Of a stretch of DNA of 64,000 nt, positions 1 to 12,600 are shown one piece after another. Origin of the DNA: Beta vulgaris subsp. vulgaris. Its lineage: Eukaryota; Streptophyta; Magnoliopsida; Caryophyllales; Amaranthaceae. The position numbers were made by a program, and so were the translations under genes. Below the pieces are notes generated by a model. The model made no database searches. It was not told the origin of the DNA and saw only the letters and a list, made by a program, of their open reading frames with translations. The stretch's first letter is position 1. Every line of letters begins with the position of its first letter. The DNA lies in contig NC_079202.1 of NCBI RefSeq assembly GCF_026745355.1, forward strand, positions 28,449,748 to 28,513,747, in the 5' to 3' direction.

Positions 1-664
1 TTCGAATTTTAAAGTTCGTCTTCTTTTTACCAAATTTCTTTTGTCCCTTGCCCCAGTAACTACTAATCCAGATGCCTGATTCTAGAACCTAGTACAGATG
101 CCTGAAGACGGACCTCTCTAGTATGAAGAGAGGATCTTACTTCTTCTAACGACATACTATCTTTCCCAATAATAAGAGAATCCACAAAATTCTCATATGA
201 TACAGGCAAAGATACTAACAATATCATCTATTTTAACATCAATATTTCGCAGATCTAGCAAGATAGTATTCAGTTTATCTACGTGAACCCTTAGAGACGT
301 ACCTTCCTGCATACGCAGGTTGCTTCAAAAGCAACTTATTGGTTAGAGATTTCGTCATGTATAAACTCTCTAACTTCAACACCAGACCACCAGCAGTTTC
401 CTGCTCCGCAACTTCAGTAATTATGTCGTCAGAAAGACACAACATAATTGTTGAATGCGTCTTTTCCTCCAGAACTTCCATCTCAGCGGTAACTGAATCT
501 GTTGCCTTCTTTGCCAACGGTGCCCACAACCCATGTTGCTTCAGTAAAGCTCGCATCTTGATTTGCCACGGACTAAAACTATTCCTCCCGACAAATTTAT
601 CAATTTTAACATTCATCCCAGACATCTTTCTCACACAGATCGAACACAAAGCTCTTGATACCAA
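1..664 (-). pseudogene. Ty1/copia gag remnant
   Basis: The minus strand reads as the start of a copia-type Gag (UBN2/DUF4219 family): after the probable ATG near 626 come residues KIDKFVGRNSFSPWQIKMRA, then ALLKQHGLWAPLAKK, a pattern typical of plant copia Gag. The long frame breaks near 275-300. Gag-like peptide (HVDKLNTILLDLRNID) continues in another frame down to about position 140, so the copy is frameshifted and also cut by the window edge. Just upstream (plus 650-665) lies a sequence close to the initiator-Met tRNA primer site, which fixes the orientation. No protease or polymerase is in view. It lies beyond the last visible exon of the ABC1K gene and could be in one of its introns. Confidence 0.8.
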
Positions 665-670
665 TTAGTT

Positions 671-1052
671 ATAACAGACGTGAGGAAAAAACAAATAATT
701 GAATGTAAAACAATAAAGCAGACAACAGATTTACGTGGTTCACCAATTTGGCTATGTCCACGGGCAGAGAGAGAATATTTTTATTGATGATGATATGAGG
801 GGAAAAAAAGAGTTACAGATGTGATATATGCTATCTTCGTCAAATAAACGATATTAGGTCAAATTCCTAATTTAACCCGGCTAATAACACTTAACAAATC
901 ACGCGACGAATAATTCCGCGCAAAGCGCGAGTCACAGTACCTGGCGCAAGTCGCGGTGTCTGCCGCGAGTCGCGATCAGCTCTCGGCGATTTCAACCGCG
1001 AGTCGTGTCGAATTCCGCAAGTCGCCATTTTGTAGATAGCCCAACTATAACA
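671..1052 (-). mobile_element. Probable LTR of the decayed copia element
   Basis: The primer-binding-like site TTGGTATCAAGAGC (minus, about 650-665) must be preceded by the 5' LTR. The next bases to the right include the stretch ACGTGGTTCACCAA (733-746) and a GC-rich patch of repeated CGCGAGTCGC-like words (900-1030). A possible outer end TGTTATAGTTGG (minus, ending at 1052) resembles the inner end TGTTATAAC. Boundaries are inferred and no second LTR is in the window to confirm them. Confidence 0.45.
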
Positions 1053-2029
1053 TATTCAAGGCATACTTTCACACGTATTATTGCATTTCTAAGGCATTTT
1101 CCCATACTTCATATCTCTTTATTGAAGAATAAGTTTGATTTTCTCCTTGATTGTCCATTTTACCATATTTGCTATGGATCAATAGACAAAAGAAGAAAGA
1201 ATTGGTACTTCTTCTTTTCCCCTTTTCTTTAATTTTCTTGAGTATATTGAACTGAACAAGAAGTCAATTAGGATTTTTAAACAGTATAAATACTCAATGT
1301 TTGCCATCTATTTGATCTTCACAATATATGAGTTACGAAGCTATGCGTCCTACGCTTTGGGTGGATTAGCGAATGAGTACATAAATCAATAAATGTAGTA
1401 AAGCAAATCTACATGGTGATCTCCCTCATACAATGATCTTTACCCTGTGTCATCCCCATACATCTTGAACAAAAAATATGCTTATTACAAGCCTTGAACC
1501 CACAATCTCATGTATCATTAATAACTTATTTGCTCAAGATAAAAGATGATGAATGATAATATAAGAAGGATTTGTTTAAAACAAGAAATACAGTCGCTAA
1601 ATTTCACAATTCTAGTTTACAACTTTACAAGCATTGAACCCAGAACCTCATGTATCACTTATAGCTTATCGATTCAGGGACCCACGGTATTGCCTAAGTA
1701 AAAAACTAGTCCACCTTTAATTTGAGAATATTGACGAATTTTAAATTTGAAAATTGAGTTTCAGAAACTCTAATTTAAGACAGCTAGTGACTCTTGCTCC
1801 AAACCTTTATACGTTTTAAGTGAGAAGGGGGGACAGTCAACATTGCAAGAAAAGATGAAAGCTAAGCAAAACAAGAGAGACAAACAGAGGACGTAAATAC
1901 CAAAGACATGCGCTTCTTTTCTTCTTGGTATATGCCCATCAATTTTCTGAAAGAAATTAGGAGTAATATTAGTGTGCACCCGGCTCACGCATGTGAATCG
2001 AGACACACACTACTATAATACACAGAAAC
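1053..2029. other. No gene seen; AT-rich spacer
   Basis: Short ORFs here have no recognisable motif. Two stretches near 1490-1520 and 1630-1660 share the words 'TTGAACCCA...CCTCATGTATCA', suggesting an old local duplication. Nothing else can be supported. Confidence 0.5.
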
Positions 2030-2322
2030 CCTCTATATCACATACAAATACACTATATCACAAACAAATACACTATAACACAAAGAAACACTATCACATA
2101 TAAACAATATAGATAGCTCTTGCCAAAAAAAAAACACTATAGCATAGAGAAACACACTATATCACAACTGACAATATTATCCTAATCAATAATAGGTTCA
2201 ATTGCAAAATCACCTATAATACACAGAAACACACTATATCACAAACAGATACACCATATCAGAAATAAATACACTATATCACAAACAAAAGCACTATAGC
2301 ACGAAAAAAGACTATCAAAAGA
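2030..2322. repeat. Degenerate tandem repeat, ACACTATATCACAAACAAAT-like
   Basis: The words CACTATATCACA, CACTATAACACA and ACACACTATATCACA recur with variable 17-25-bp spacing. The array is A/C rich on this strand and is interrupted by about 60 bp of unrelated sequence near 2165-2210. It looks like a decayed minisatellite. Confidence 0.7.
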
Positions 2323-2340
2323 GTGTGCACCGGGTTCATA

Positions 2341-3622
2341 CGAGTTTTTTTTTAAGTAAGGGTATTTTGGACAATTGCTTTCTATATGTAGAAATTAGCA
2401 CTCATATCCACTAAAACCTTAAAAATTTTACATGACGAAACATAGGGCATATTATCTTAGTTTAGAAATCTCACGTTCTAAGAAACGTTTTATAAACTCA
2501 TAAAAAAGAAAATTGTATTCACAAACCCCATAATCTTAACACAAAAAATTCATTAATTAGTAAGGGTATGAATCCCCATGTATGCATCTCAACTGTGAAC
2601 TGCATTAAATTATCTGGAGCTGACTAAAGTGACCTCAAACAACAATATGACACGAATAGAATACAAACTAAGCGGGTCAGTTATGAAATACTTTGGCACG
2701 TTTATCCAAACAATTAACCCATGTCAGAGTGCTGACTGCTGAGTTTTCAAACATGAATATGGCACAATCCAGTAATTTTGTAATAACAGTAGGACACTGT
2801 ACAGCAGCTTTGTAAAAAACAAATTACTCTGGAATCTGGATAAACTGCAGGTACAGTGACCTACTAAAGCTTTGTCCCCAATGTTTGTGTTATACGTTAG
2901 AAGGAGAGCATTTGGCCCATGAAGAAGCAGAGCGCATCCAGAACCTGGCTTTTAAACCAAAAAGCTAATGCGGTAAAGCATGAGTCATCTCATAGCGATG
3001 GTAGAGACGAAGAACTAGCTCTATGGATTGCAGGTGAGGTGGACATTTAAAGAGAACAAATGTGCACATTTATGGCAGTGATTTTCTACTTTGATTGGAG
3101 GTAAGGAAAGTATTTTCTGTACTAAGGTAATGGGGTGGAGGTTCACGGGAAGAGGTGGTGCTTTTAGCATCTTTTTTTATCTGTGGCATCTGGTGTTTGA
3201 GATACAAATTTGCTTCACATGTCCAGTAGCTGTAATTCTTAGAGAATATTTTGTCCTGGGTTGTACTGTTTTCTGGTTTACCATGTTTCTATAGTAAACT
3301 TTTTCCTTACCTGAAAACTATTTTCATATTTGCAGCTATTACTAGAAATTTGTCTATTAGCATACTCTTCCAAAGCAGTCTTAAGCATATAATCATGTCT
3401 GACTTCAGAGGTTCAAGGGCATATGACTTTTGTTCATCCAATTATGATTGAAAGACAGCTCTGGGAGTCTTTCTAATAATATTCTTCATAACTTAAAGAA
3501 GAGATAATGAAATAACGAAATCACCAATGAGGAAGGAACTGAAATTTGAAATAGAAAATCATGATAGAGCACAGCTAATGCACAATTAAAGAATTAAATA
3601 GAAAACAAACAATCAGACATAC
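2341..3622. other. No confirmed gene; expected place of later ABC1K exons
   Basis: The next ABC1K exon should start with the codon remainder for D of DFG followed by TTTGG(N)ATG on the minus strand. I found no such sequence here. A 42-codon plus-strand ORF at 2920-3048 (begins MKKQSASRTW, ends GEVDI) matches nothing I know and contains a donor-like CAG/GTGAGG. It is left unassigned. Confidence 0.5.
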
Positions 3623-6600
3623 CTAAATAAGCTAGTTTTCCGTCATATGTACGAAGAAGATTTCCAGGATGTGGATCTGCATGATAGAATCCATACTCCA
3701 GTAGTTGATTAAATGAGCAATAAACTCCAACCTGCCACATAAACACATTTTACTTAGGCTATAAAAGTTGGTTCCAAAATAGACAAACATTTTCTCAAGG
3801 CCTTCTAGAATTAGATTATACCTCAACCAAGTAAAGATCTTTGACTTCAGCCAACTTTTGCCCCTAAAAGAACATTAGCGTAAAAAAAAAAAAGAGATAA
3901 TATCAAATGTAAGATACAAGACTGATAGCCCGTGTCATGCACAAGGCTACATTGGGTTATACAGATAATTTGTTTCTTTGTTGAAAAATGTTACTACCTA
4001 AAATTTTAAATTTTAAAATAGATGCAAGTACATAATAATTAAATTATAGGACAATTCATCAAAATGATAGCAGATGTTGGTATTGTTGGTTAGGGTAGGT
4101 GATGCAGGTTGGGTCAATGGTGGGCAACTGGGATTGGTGATTATTCTTTAAAAGAGATTATGCTGATTCCATAACCTGGGGGACCCACCCTTCGCAGAGA
4201 ACTGAACATGAATAACCATGGAAGAGCTTCTAGTTAACCTCACAAGAAATGGTCCAATAAGCATTCAACCTCCAGGTTGAATAAGGAAATAAACTTAACT
4301 GAATGGAGAAATTCGCCAATGCTAAGGGTTGAGAAGTAAGACCTAGAGAAAAGCACTTGCTTTTTTACAGTGTCCAGCTCTTGACCTAAGCCCGTGCACA
4401 AGGGATGATGAAAGGCTAGGGAAGTACATGTTTAGGAAAAAGAAACAGAAGCATAGTTCAAGAGATTTGGTATACTGCAGGAGCTAAATATATTCTTGCG
4501 TTTGGGAGACCATAAGGATTCAATTACACTAAGGGTGTCTACAGTTCATCTTATATATAATTATTTGACAAATATTAAGCTTCTATAAGTTAGAACAAGT
4601 TCCATTCACAGCTACAATAAGTTCCAATAAGCTGCGATAAGTTTGAGTAAGTCAAATTCAGGTGAATTGAACACACCCTAAGTAAGGGATTAACTGTCTT
4701 CTTTAAAACCCAAAACTTTCAGGGATAAACAGTGTTTTCTTTTTCGCAAATTTCTTTCACGTTAGGTTGTCAGAGAAGCTGGAAAATATAATTGATGGTG
4801 CTATTGGAATGGCGGGGTCTGTCTGAACCACTAAACGGGTTAAACAGAAAAAACAAACCGATGAAACAAGGAAAAAGTTGGTGCTTTTTGTGCTTAACTG
4901 CTGAAAATAGGGGGTGCTTATAGTTCTCACTTGGGATTTACGTATCAATTAGGTATCAAATCCATGGGTTGGGATAATTGGTCCTAGAAACCCATACATC
5001 AAACCTAAAGTTTAGTCGAGCTTTATCAATTACTCTCTTCCTCATTCATTTTCTCTATGTTCCTCCTCACTTTTCTACTCCTCTTGACCTCTTATCACCA
5101 CCATCAAATTACCACCCATCCTTCGCTTAACCAAATCCCCGCTCGTTACCTCGTCTTTCCTCTCAAACCACCCTAATAAAACAAATTACCATAGCCACCT
5201 CTGACACCGACCAGTCTGCCGCTGGCTCCTGAAGAAGCATTTGTCATCCTTCATTTGGAGCACAATCGCAATCTGCTGGAACCTTCACTTCCGAAAGAAT
5301 TTTCCTCGAGCTCAACTGCAAAATCAGAGCCCTTTGCTCCTCTCTTCTCCTCTAAGCACAGCCACTACAGCCAACTGTGAGCAACATCCAACACATACCA
5401 CCTACCACCTCTGAGCAAAGCTAGGAAAACCATATTTTCTGCATCTGAGCACAAAGCAAGTTGAAAACCGTAGACAACAAACTATGCTTTGCTCTAAACA
5501 AAACCCTTCGCTTTCTTCTCTCCTCTACCCCCAACAATGCTCTCTCTTCCAAAACCTCCAAAATAACACCACCTTGTCAGAGGAACACCATAAAAAAGGA
5601 GGAGAGGATGATAACAAGAGGAAGAGGCAAAGCGAAGGGAAGGAGAGAGATGGTGGCAAGGTAACTGGATGGGTAGTACCATGGTAGTGCTTATGGTGGT
5701 GAAGAGGGGAGGGGAAGACAATGACAGAGGAAGAGGGGAAACGAAGTGGTGAAGAAACTTTTTCTGCAGAAAGATAATAATAATGAAAAATTAATTCAAA
5801 GGATTTAGATGAAACCCCACCCCCACCCGCACCCCCCCCCCCAAAGTGCAGTTTGCCATTCCTATGCCGTTTGGAGGGTGGACCTCTCAGGATTCAATAT
5901 TGCAGTTTTTTTTGAACCAAAGACCCCCTAAAGAATATTAATCTATCGTAAAGGCACTTCGTTTACGGTATATTGTTAGAAACCAAGAAAGCGAATCATC
6001 ACAATCAAACCTAAGGCCGCTATAGCATTGGTGAGAAAGGTTGACAAAAAAATTCTGCAGAAATTGAGCACATCCTGATATGCTGGCCTGCTGAGAATAC
6101 ATAATTTTTCTATTACACATTCACATTTCACGCTGCTCTTCCTGAAACTTCTTTAATCTGGCATAATTCAAAATTCAGTCCCAAAGTATAAAGCAAAAGT
6201 TTCCAGAGTCTTAATTTGATAGAAGTGCATAAGAAGAAACTAGGTAAAAGGCAATGAGAGGCAACAGAAAGAAATTTACGTCCACCCACTCCATAATTAA
6301 GACTTTCTGAGTTGTTTTGTCAATGTACATCAGGGGAACCACAACATCTGGAAGACTACCATACAGCTCTCTGCAATTATTGGAAGAAATTAATACTCGA
6401 ATTAAACTGATATAATTAGGTAAGGCAAGCACAGAAATAAAAGGAAAAGAAAGAAAAATTTCATTCTGAGAAAGATGTGCAAGCGAGGACGAAGACATTC
6501 TTAATAAACAAACAGAGGAAAAGGCTAAGATCCAGAAACCATAGTGAGCAAAGAAACCACCCAGTAATCCAAATTAAAGTCAACCCAAAACCCAGAATAG

Positions 6601-9600
6601 TGATCTTGCTATAACAAGAAATCAAACAAACCGCCGCAAAATTATCAATTCATCCTTCCGGAAGTAATCATTAAGCAACAAATCAACAATGCACCCTAAA
6701 ATGAAACCTTATCTTTTCTTTCCACCCAAAACTCGTGATATAACAGTTTTCTGTCAATCCTACACAAGAAAAGTTTTCAAGCCCATAATATTTTAAGCGT
6801 AAGAACTGCATCTAAAAATTTCCAAACAGCATATTACATAACTTAATGTAGATTAAAAACAAGACAAGAAAACATAAATACTTAGTTTACTGATTTCAAT
6901 GAGATACATTGCACTAAGAAAAAGATTATCAGTATCAACTAACAAGCAACTGGCGTTTAAATATAGATAGCTCACTCACCTAAATTTTAGTCCATTTTTT
7001 GCTTCCTTCCTGTAATCCATCTCCTGCATTCAATTTGATTTACCTGTATTCATTATGAAGCTCTAGCTCTAAGGATATCTCTTACATCACACTTGACCAA
7101 CGCAGGAAAATGATATTTCAGAGAGAAATTAACATCAGAAAGGACAAGCACGAACATAGAAGTAATAGGTCAAACCAAGCCATACTGGTAATATCTGAGT
7201 TTCTTTCCTTCACATTCTCAGTAGAACACTACAGTCGACATACTGCAGCAAGGTTCTATACCCTATTGCCATTGTAAAATAGGTCTCCTAAAAAAATAAC
7301 ACGTAGCAATGGATAGTAAGCGGCTTCTTTAATGCCTAAATTTGAAGAAATAAGTCAATAGCCAGAAAAAGCTGTCAGTCAAAAACTTTAGACACAGAGT
7401 TAATCATGTAAGAATTGAGATAGCATGATGATCAAAGGAGATAACCTTACCCGAAAGAGGCTTGATGCCCATTCATCAATAACTGCCTGCAAATTGTAAT
7501 TCGACTTGCTTTAATAATAATCGTCATGAGATATCAATTGAAAGTGACAAAGAAACAAATAATGAAGAGGCTTGATGCCCATTCATCAATAACTGCCTGC
7601 AAATTATAATTCGACTTGCTTTAATAATAATCGTCATGAGATATCAATTGAAACTGACAAAGAAACAAATAATGAAGACAGTGTGAATTTCTGATTCAAA
7701 ACTTCCGTTTAATGAACTTTTTATTATCTTTTCCAAGAGAATGAAAAAAGCTAGTTGTAAAATAGTAACAAAAGAAATCCAAATCTCCATGTAAAAGTGT
7801 TTACGTATAATTACTGGATACTATGTCAAACATGAGCCATTATACTCAATTTTTACAACATTCATATGGGAACAAGTACATCGGCCCGGTTTTATTTTCA
7901 GTCCTTATAAAAACAAGTTCAGGTAAGGTCTAATAATAAGTTTAGGTAAGCAAAAATAAGGATTGACACACTCATAAAATAAGGTTTAATAAGTTTATAT
8001 CAGGTCTATTAAGGACTAATAGGGTCTAATAAGTTTAAATTAGTTCAGGTAAGCAAAAATAAGTTGAATAGGACAGGGCGTCGTACAAAAATATAAAGAT
8101 AAAAAACCAAAAGAAAAACAAAGACAAACAAGGAAAAGAAATCAAGAACAAATTACTGTAATCTGACTATTTGACACTCTCAAAAGACCTTGTGCAGCTA
8201 ATGTGAAATCTGCCAGGACCACCAAAGACCATATGTACGGCATGCTTATTAGAAGACAGCATTATCATGATATCACTACTCTAATCTCTATATGTTAACA
8301 GCGGGCTGAAGGGTGGAGCAACTGTATTCAAATAGATGAGGAAATTGGTGAAAAGGTAGGGCAAACAAGTTCTTCGCATGAGTGTGATTCAACCTAAAAG
8401 GCCACAAAACCTTCAAAAGTAGAGAGCAAGCACAAGATAGCATAGCTGTAAATGAACAGGACAGAAGCACGTAGGAGACTATAAATAAAAGTATTAAGAA
8501 GAGTAATCTATGTTGTATTTGAACAGGAAAATAAGAGCAGAGAGGCAGGACAACAGGGAAAAGAACTAGGTCAGCTTGACCTCTGAAAAGTCAAAACAAG
8601 AATAAGGGGCTTTCGCCAGTGGAGGCACAATTTAGGTCAGCTCTAGGTTGCATGCTTTTTAATATTTTCATGATGCCTCTATTTGTATGCAGTTGAACAT
8701 AGAGGTGTAATGAAAACAAAATGCAGGTGTAACACACAAAAAAATGTAACTGGAAACATTTTGCATTATGCTCCCAGGTGTAGCATTGTCATCTAATTAT
8801 TTATTTGTTTGATTGCTAATTTATTCATTATGTCCACATTCCAGAGAACTGAGAGCATTACAGCGAAGGTTTAAACTGGAGTTGAATTTACAGTTGCAAT
8901 TGTAGCAATGTTCACACATTGCACAAGTGTCGATTCCTTTCATATGAGTCACAATTCCCAACATGAATATCTTCTAATTCTTCCCACCCTCCTGCCTCGT
9001 AACTACCCATGTGTCGTGCACTCCTGCTACTCGTGATGACTTTGGAGTGGTTATTGCATAAAATTGCTAAAATACAGGAGTGATGAGCTCAACCTATGTA
9101 CCCAACGCATGAACATAGGATTAAACAGATCCAGTTACCACAGGAAGCGTGCATAAGCTCTAACCTGGCGAAGAAAAGGCACATTTATGGAAAACCTAAA
9201 ATGATCCAGATTCCAGAAGACCTATGTTCCCCTTTTAGCTGTTTTATAGCTTGAGATAAGTACATTGAGAATCAGAACCAAGCAACCCACAATTAGTGTA
9301 CTTTATTTTAGTCACGTACAGGGTAACACATGGTGTGGCATGACAATTATCATCCAGCATCAGCTACAGCATGTACAAGTCTAATTTTTGTAAAACATCA
9401 TATTGCAGCATTACCTGAAGGTCTGTATTAATTTTTCTTGCTCTCCGTATTATGCCTGCAGCAAAACGCAAGATAAATATGTCCAAGGCAATAGCAGCTT
9501 TGACGCCAGGTCTCTGGACCTTCACCGCAACCACTTGTCCAGTTGTGCGAAGTCTAGCTTGATAAACCTAATAAGATGTTCATTCTTTTCAATAAGAACA

Positions 9601-12600
9601 AGTTCTCAACCAGAAACTATGAGCGGAAAGTGTGTAACCAGATCAGAAGTCAATACAGCAGACACTAGAGGCACAGAAGAGTGGCTAATAAGAATCTAAT
9701 ATCAGTCAGAGCAAAATCTGACATGGCTCCTGAAGTATGTGCCTTTAGAGCAGCTAAGAAGACAAGCATGTCCCACAAAGGAGCTTAATCAGTGCCTCTA
9801 TTTAGAAAGATATCATCTCTTAAACCAGAGGACCCACAAAATAGCCAAAACCATATTGTACTACTTAAGGATACCATTTGCTCCTGGATCCTCCAAAACT
9901 TGAATTATATGGCCTCAAACTCAGCCAAACATGTACGTCAGCAAGTATGTACTTAACCTTGCGAAAATATACAAGTAAATTTCACAGTCAAAAGTATACC
10001 CATCACCACCTGGTTCATGACTATCGAAACATTACACAGGCAATATACTATTGATGTTATCCAAGGCCATTGAACAAGAAAAATTCACCCAGCTTAAGGA
10101 ACTTGCATGACCCTGTACTACAAAGTACAAACTGTGGAAAGAGTAACAAAAGAAGCCGACAGAAGTATATGGCTCCGTATCTTTACAATTCTGACAGAGC
10201 CTCGGTTTTGAATGGATAGGAATCCTTCTAGAATAAAAGGCTTGGTATATAAAACAAATCAATCAATGATGGCCAGTTTGAAGAGGAAAGGCAATAGAGA
10301 CATTTTCCCTCCCTAAGAATCCTTCTACAAAAGATTGAAAACATAAATTATAAAATGATGAAGAATGGAACATATTCTGATTGCCATATTGAGTTTCATC
10401 ATTTTAAATGTAAATTAGTAAAGAGAAATATTCTTAGAGTTATGTTTAACTTTTGAGTATTATTATGTTAATATTATTAAAGAGCTAATTTAACAATGAT
10501 TGAATACGTTAATATTATTAAAGAGCTAATTTAACAATGATTGAATATGTTAATATTATTAAAGAGCTAATTTAACAATGATTGAATACGTTAATATTGT
10601 TAAAGTATGATGACTCCTGTTGTTCCTCAAAGACAATCCAAGTTGTTGGAGATACAGCATCTAAGAAAAGGAAAGAGCTAGCGGGAAAATGAATCAAATA
10701 TTTGACTTTGAGAGATTAAAGTTGTTTACAAACATGGGTGTAAATTTGATGAACCAAAAGGAAACAAAAGAGGGATGGTTTAGCAAAAATAATGTATAAC
10801 AGGGAAGAACTTTATGGAACGGACTAAAACGAAAACAGGGAAGGTCTTTATTGAACGGAGGTAGTTTGTGAGTTTGTTATTGGGTAAGAAAAATAACATC
10901 CAGTTTTGGACACTACTTGTATACTTCCCCTCTTGTTTCGTCAAAAATTCTAAAATTCCCCACCTGTCAACTAGGTCATATTGATCAAACCATGTAAATC
11001 CTTGTTCTTCTCATCTTCATTGCTTTCTCTTTAAATCCCTTTCTTGACTATTGTTCCGCACTAATCAAACAGACCACCACCTAGTTCGTAATAAATAGAA
11101 AAGAGGTAAAGAGAAAGCTGAATAGCAAATCGAAGAAGAATCATGAAGATCCACGAGCGGGGAAAAGATGGAGCAAAGTAGGTTTGAGAAGACCGGTCAA
11201 TTGGAAGAGAATATCTGCAGTAATTCAAGCCTTTTCAAGTGCCTGCATTCCACAAAACACTGCTCTCTGTCTCTTACAATCAATAGTCAAGTCAAAATGC
11301 AGATGATCAGACTCGGATTTCGTATCTGTGTAATATTGTGTCAACACAGATGGATCACAGAATTTTTCATCTCCAGGTAACATAACCTCCAAGCTATTTT
11401 AAGAGACACTTTTTTCTTCTTAACCTCCTCGTTTAACAAACACTCACTAACTCTACAACTTATAAATTGCATAAATCTCTGTATAGTCTCACTTTGATCT
11501 TAATCACCAAAGAATAAAAGGCTTAGGGTGCAAGGTGCCACTAAGTGGGACTCAACTGCTCAGAGATGGGAATTTATTTTTCGTTATGAGAGAAATTCCT
11601 TTGATGATAACCATTACTTCCTCTAATTAAAATGTAGAAATTTTCATAAGATACTTCTGTAATGAACTTTCGAGCTTATACTAGACTACAAAATGTTCAA
11701 GAGGGAATCTGTTTTGGGACATAGGAAATGCATTCACCCCATACAAATCATTTCACTTTGTAAACAATTATTATTTCAAGAACTTCATGAAAAATATCAT
11801 TGCATCATTGTGCTTGGATGGGAAGTGCATTAACGTCACCCAAAACCAAATACATCCACTGCGCTCCCTACAAACAGAATACTCACAAGTTCAAAAGTGC
11901 CTCAATGTTCCTCATACTAGAGGCAGCCCCATGTCCGCCTTCCTCAGAGTTACAAAAAAGAGTAGTTGATTATATCACCTATTAGGACTCAGCAGGGAGC
12001 CCAGCATACTAATGCCCCAGAAGTCAAGTGCAATGCAACAATGAAATTTCCACATCAATCCTACATTTACCTGACCAAGTGATGCGGCAGCAACAGGCTG
12101 TGGGGAAATTTCCGAAAAAATTGCATCTATTGGCATCCCAAGCTCCTGCTCTATTGTGTTGAAAGCCACTTCATTGGAAAATGGAGTAATCCGGTCTTGT
12201 AATAGTGAAAGTTCCTCCAAGTAAGATGGTGGAATCAAGTCCTACAAACGGAATTGATGCGCAAGAGAGTCAAGAATCATAATTATAAGGATTAAGAAAG
12301 AATATCAAAGAGTCTCTGCGGATTCCAGATTTTCAACATCCAACTGTCGAAGGGATGGAAAAAGTTACGTAGTTATAGAAAGCACATAATATAGTTCAGA
12401 ATTCAGAAGCACAACCATCCACTAAGGATCAACATAAACAAGTACAAAACTAAACTACAGCTTCTACTTACGTATGCCAAGAGATCAATTAGTAAACATA
12501 ATGTACTAACTCCTCTCACCATGAATGTCTTGATTTTTCTTCTAGTTTGTCTCAGATGAACTATGCTACTTAATGCTAAGAACTGATATTTTAGGGGGAA

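Noticed and set aside
2030..2322. Possible CRISPR-like array
   Set aside because: Repeats are degenerate, spacing irregular and there are no distinct spacers; this is a plant nuclear minisatellite.
9403..9699. 98-codon plus-strand ORF
   Set aside because: Antisense of ABC1K exon 5, which has matching splice sites and kinase motif VAVKVQRPG.
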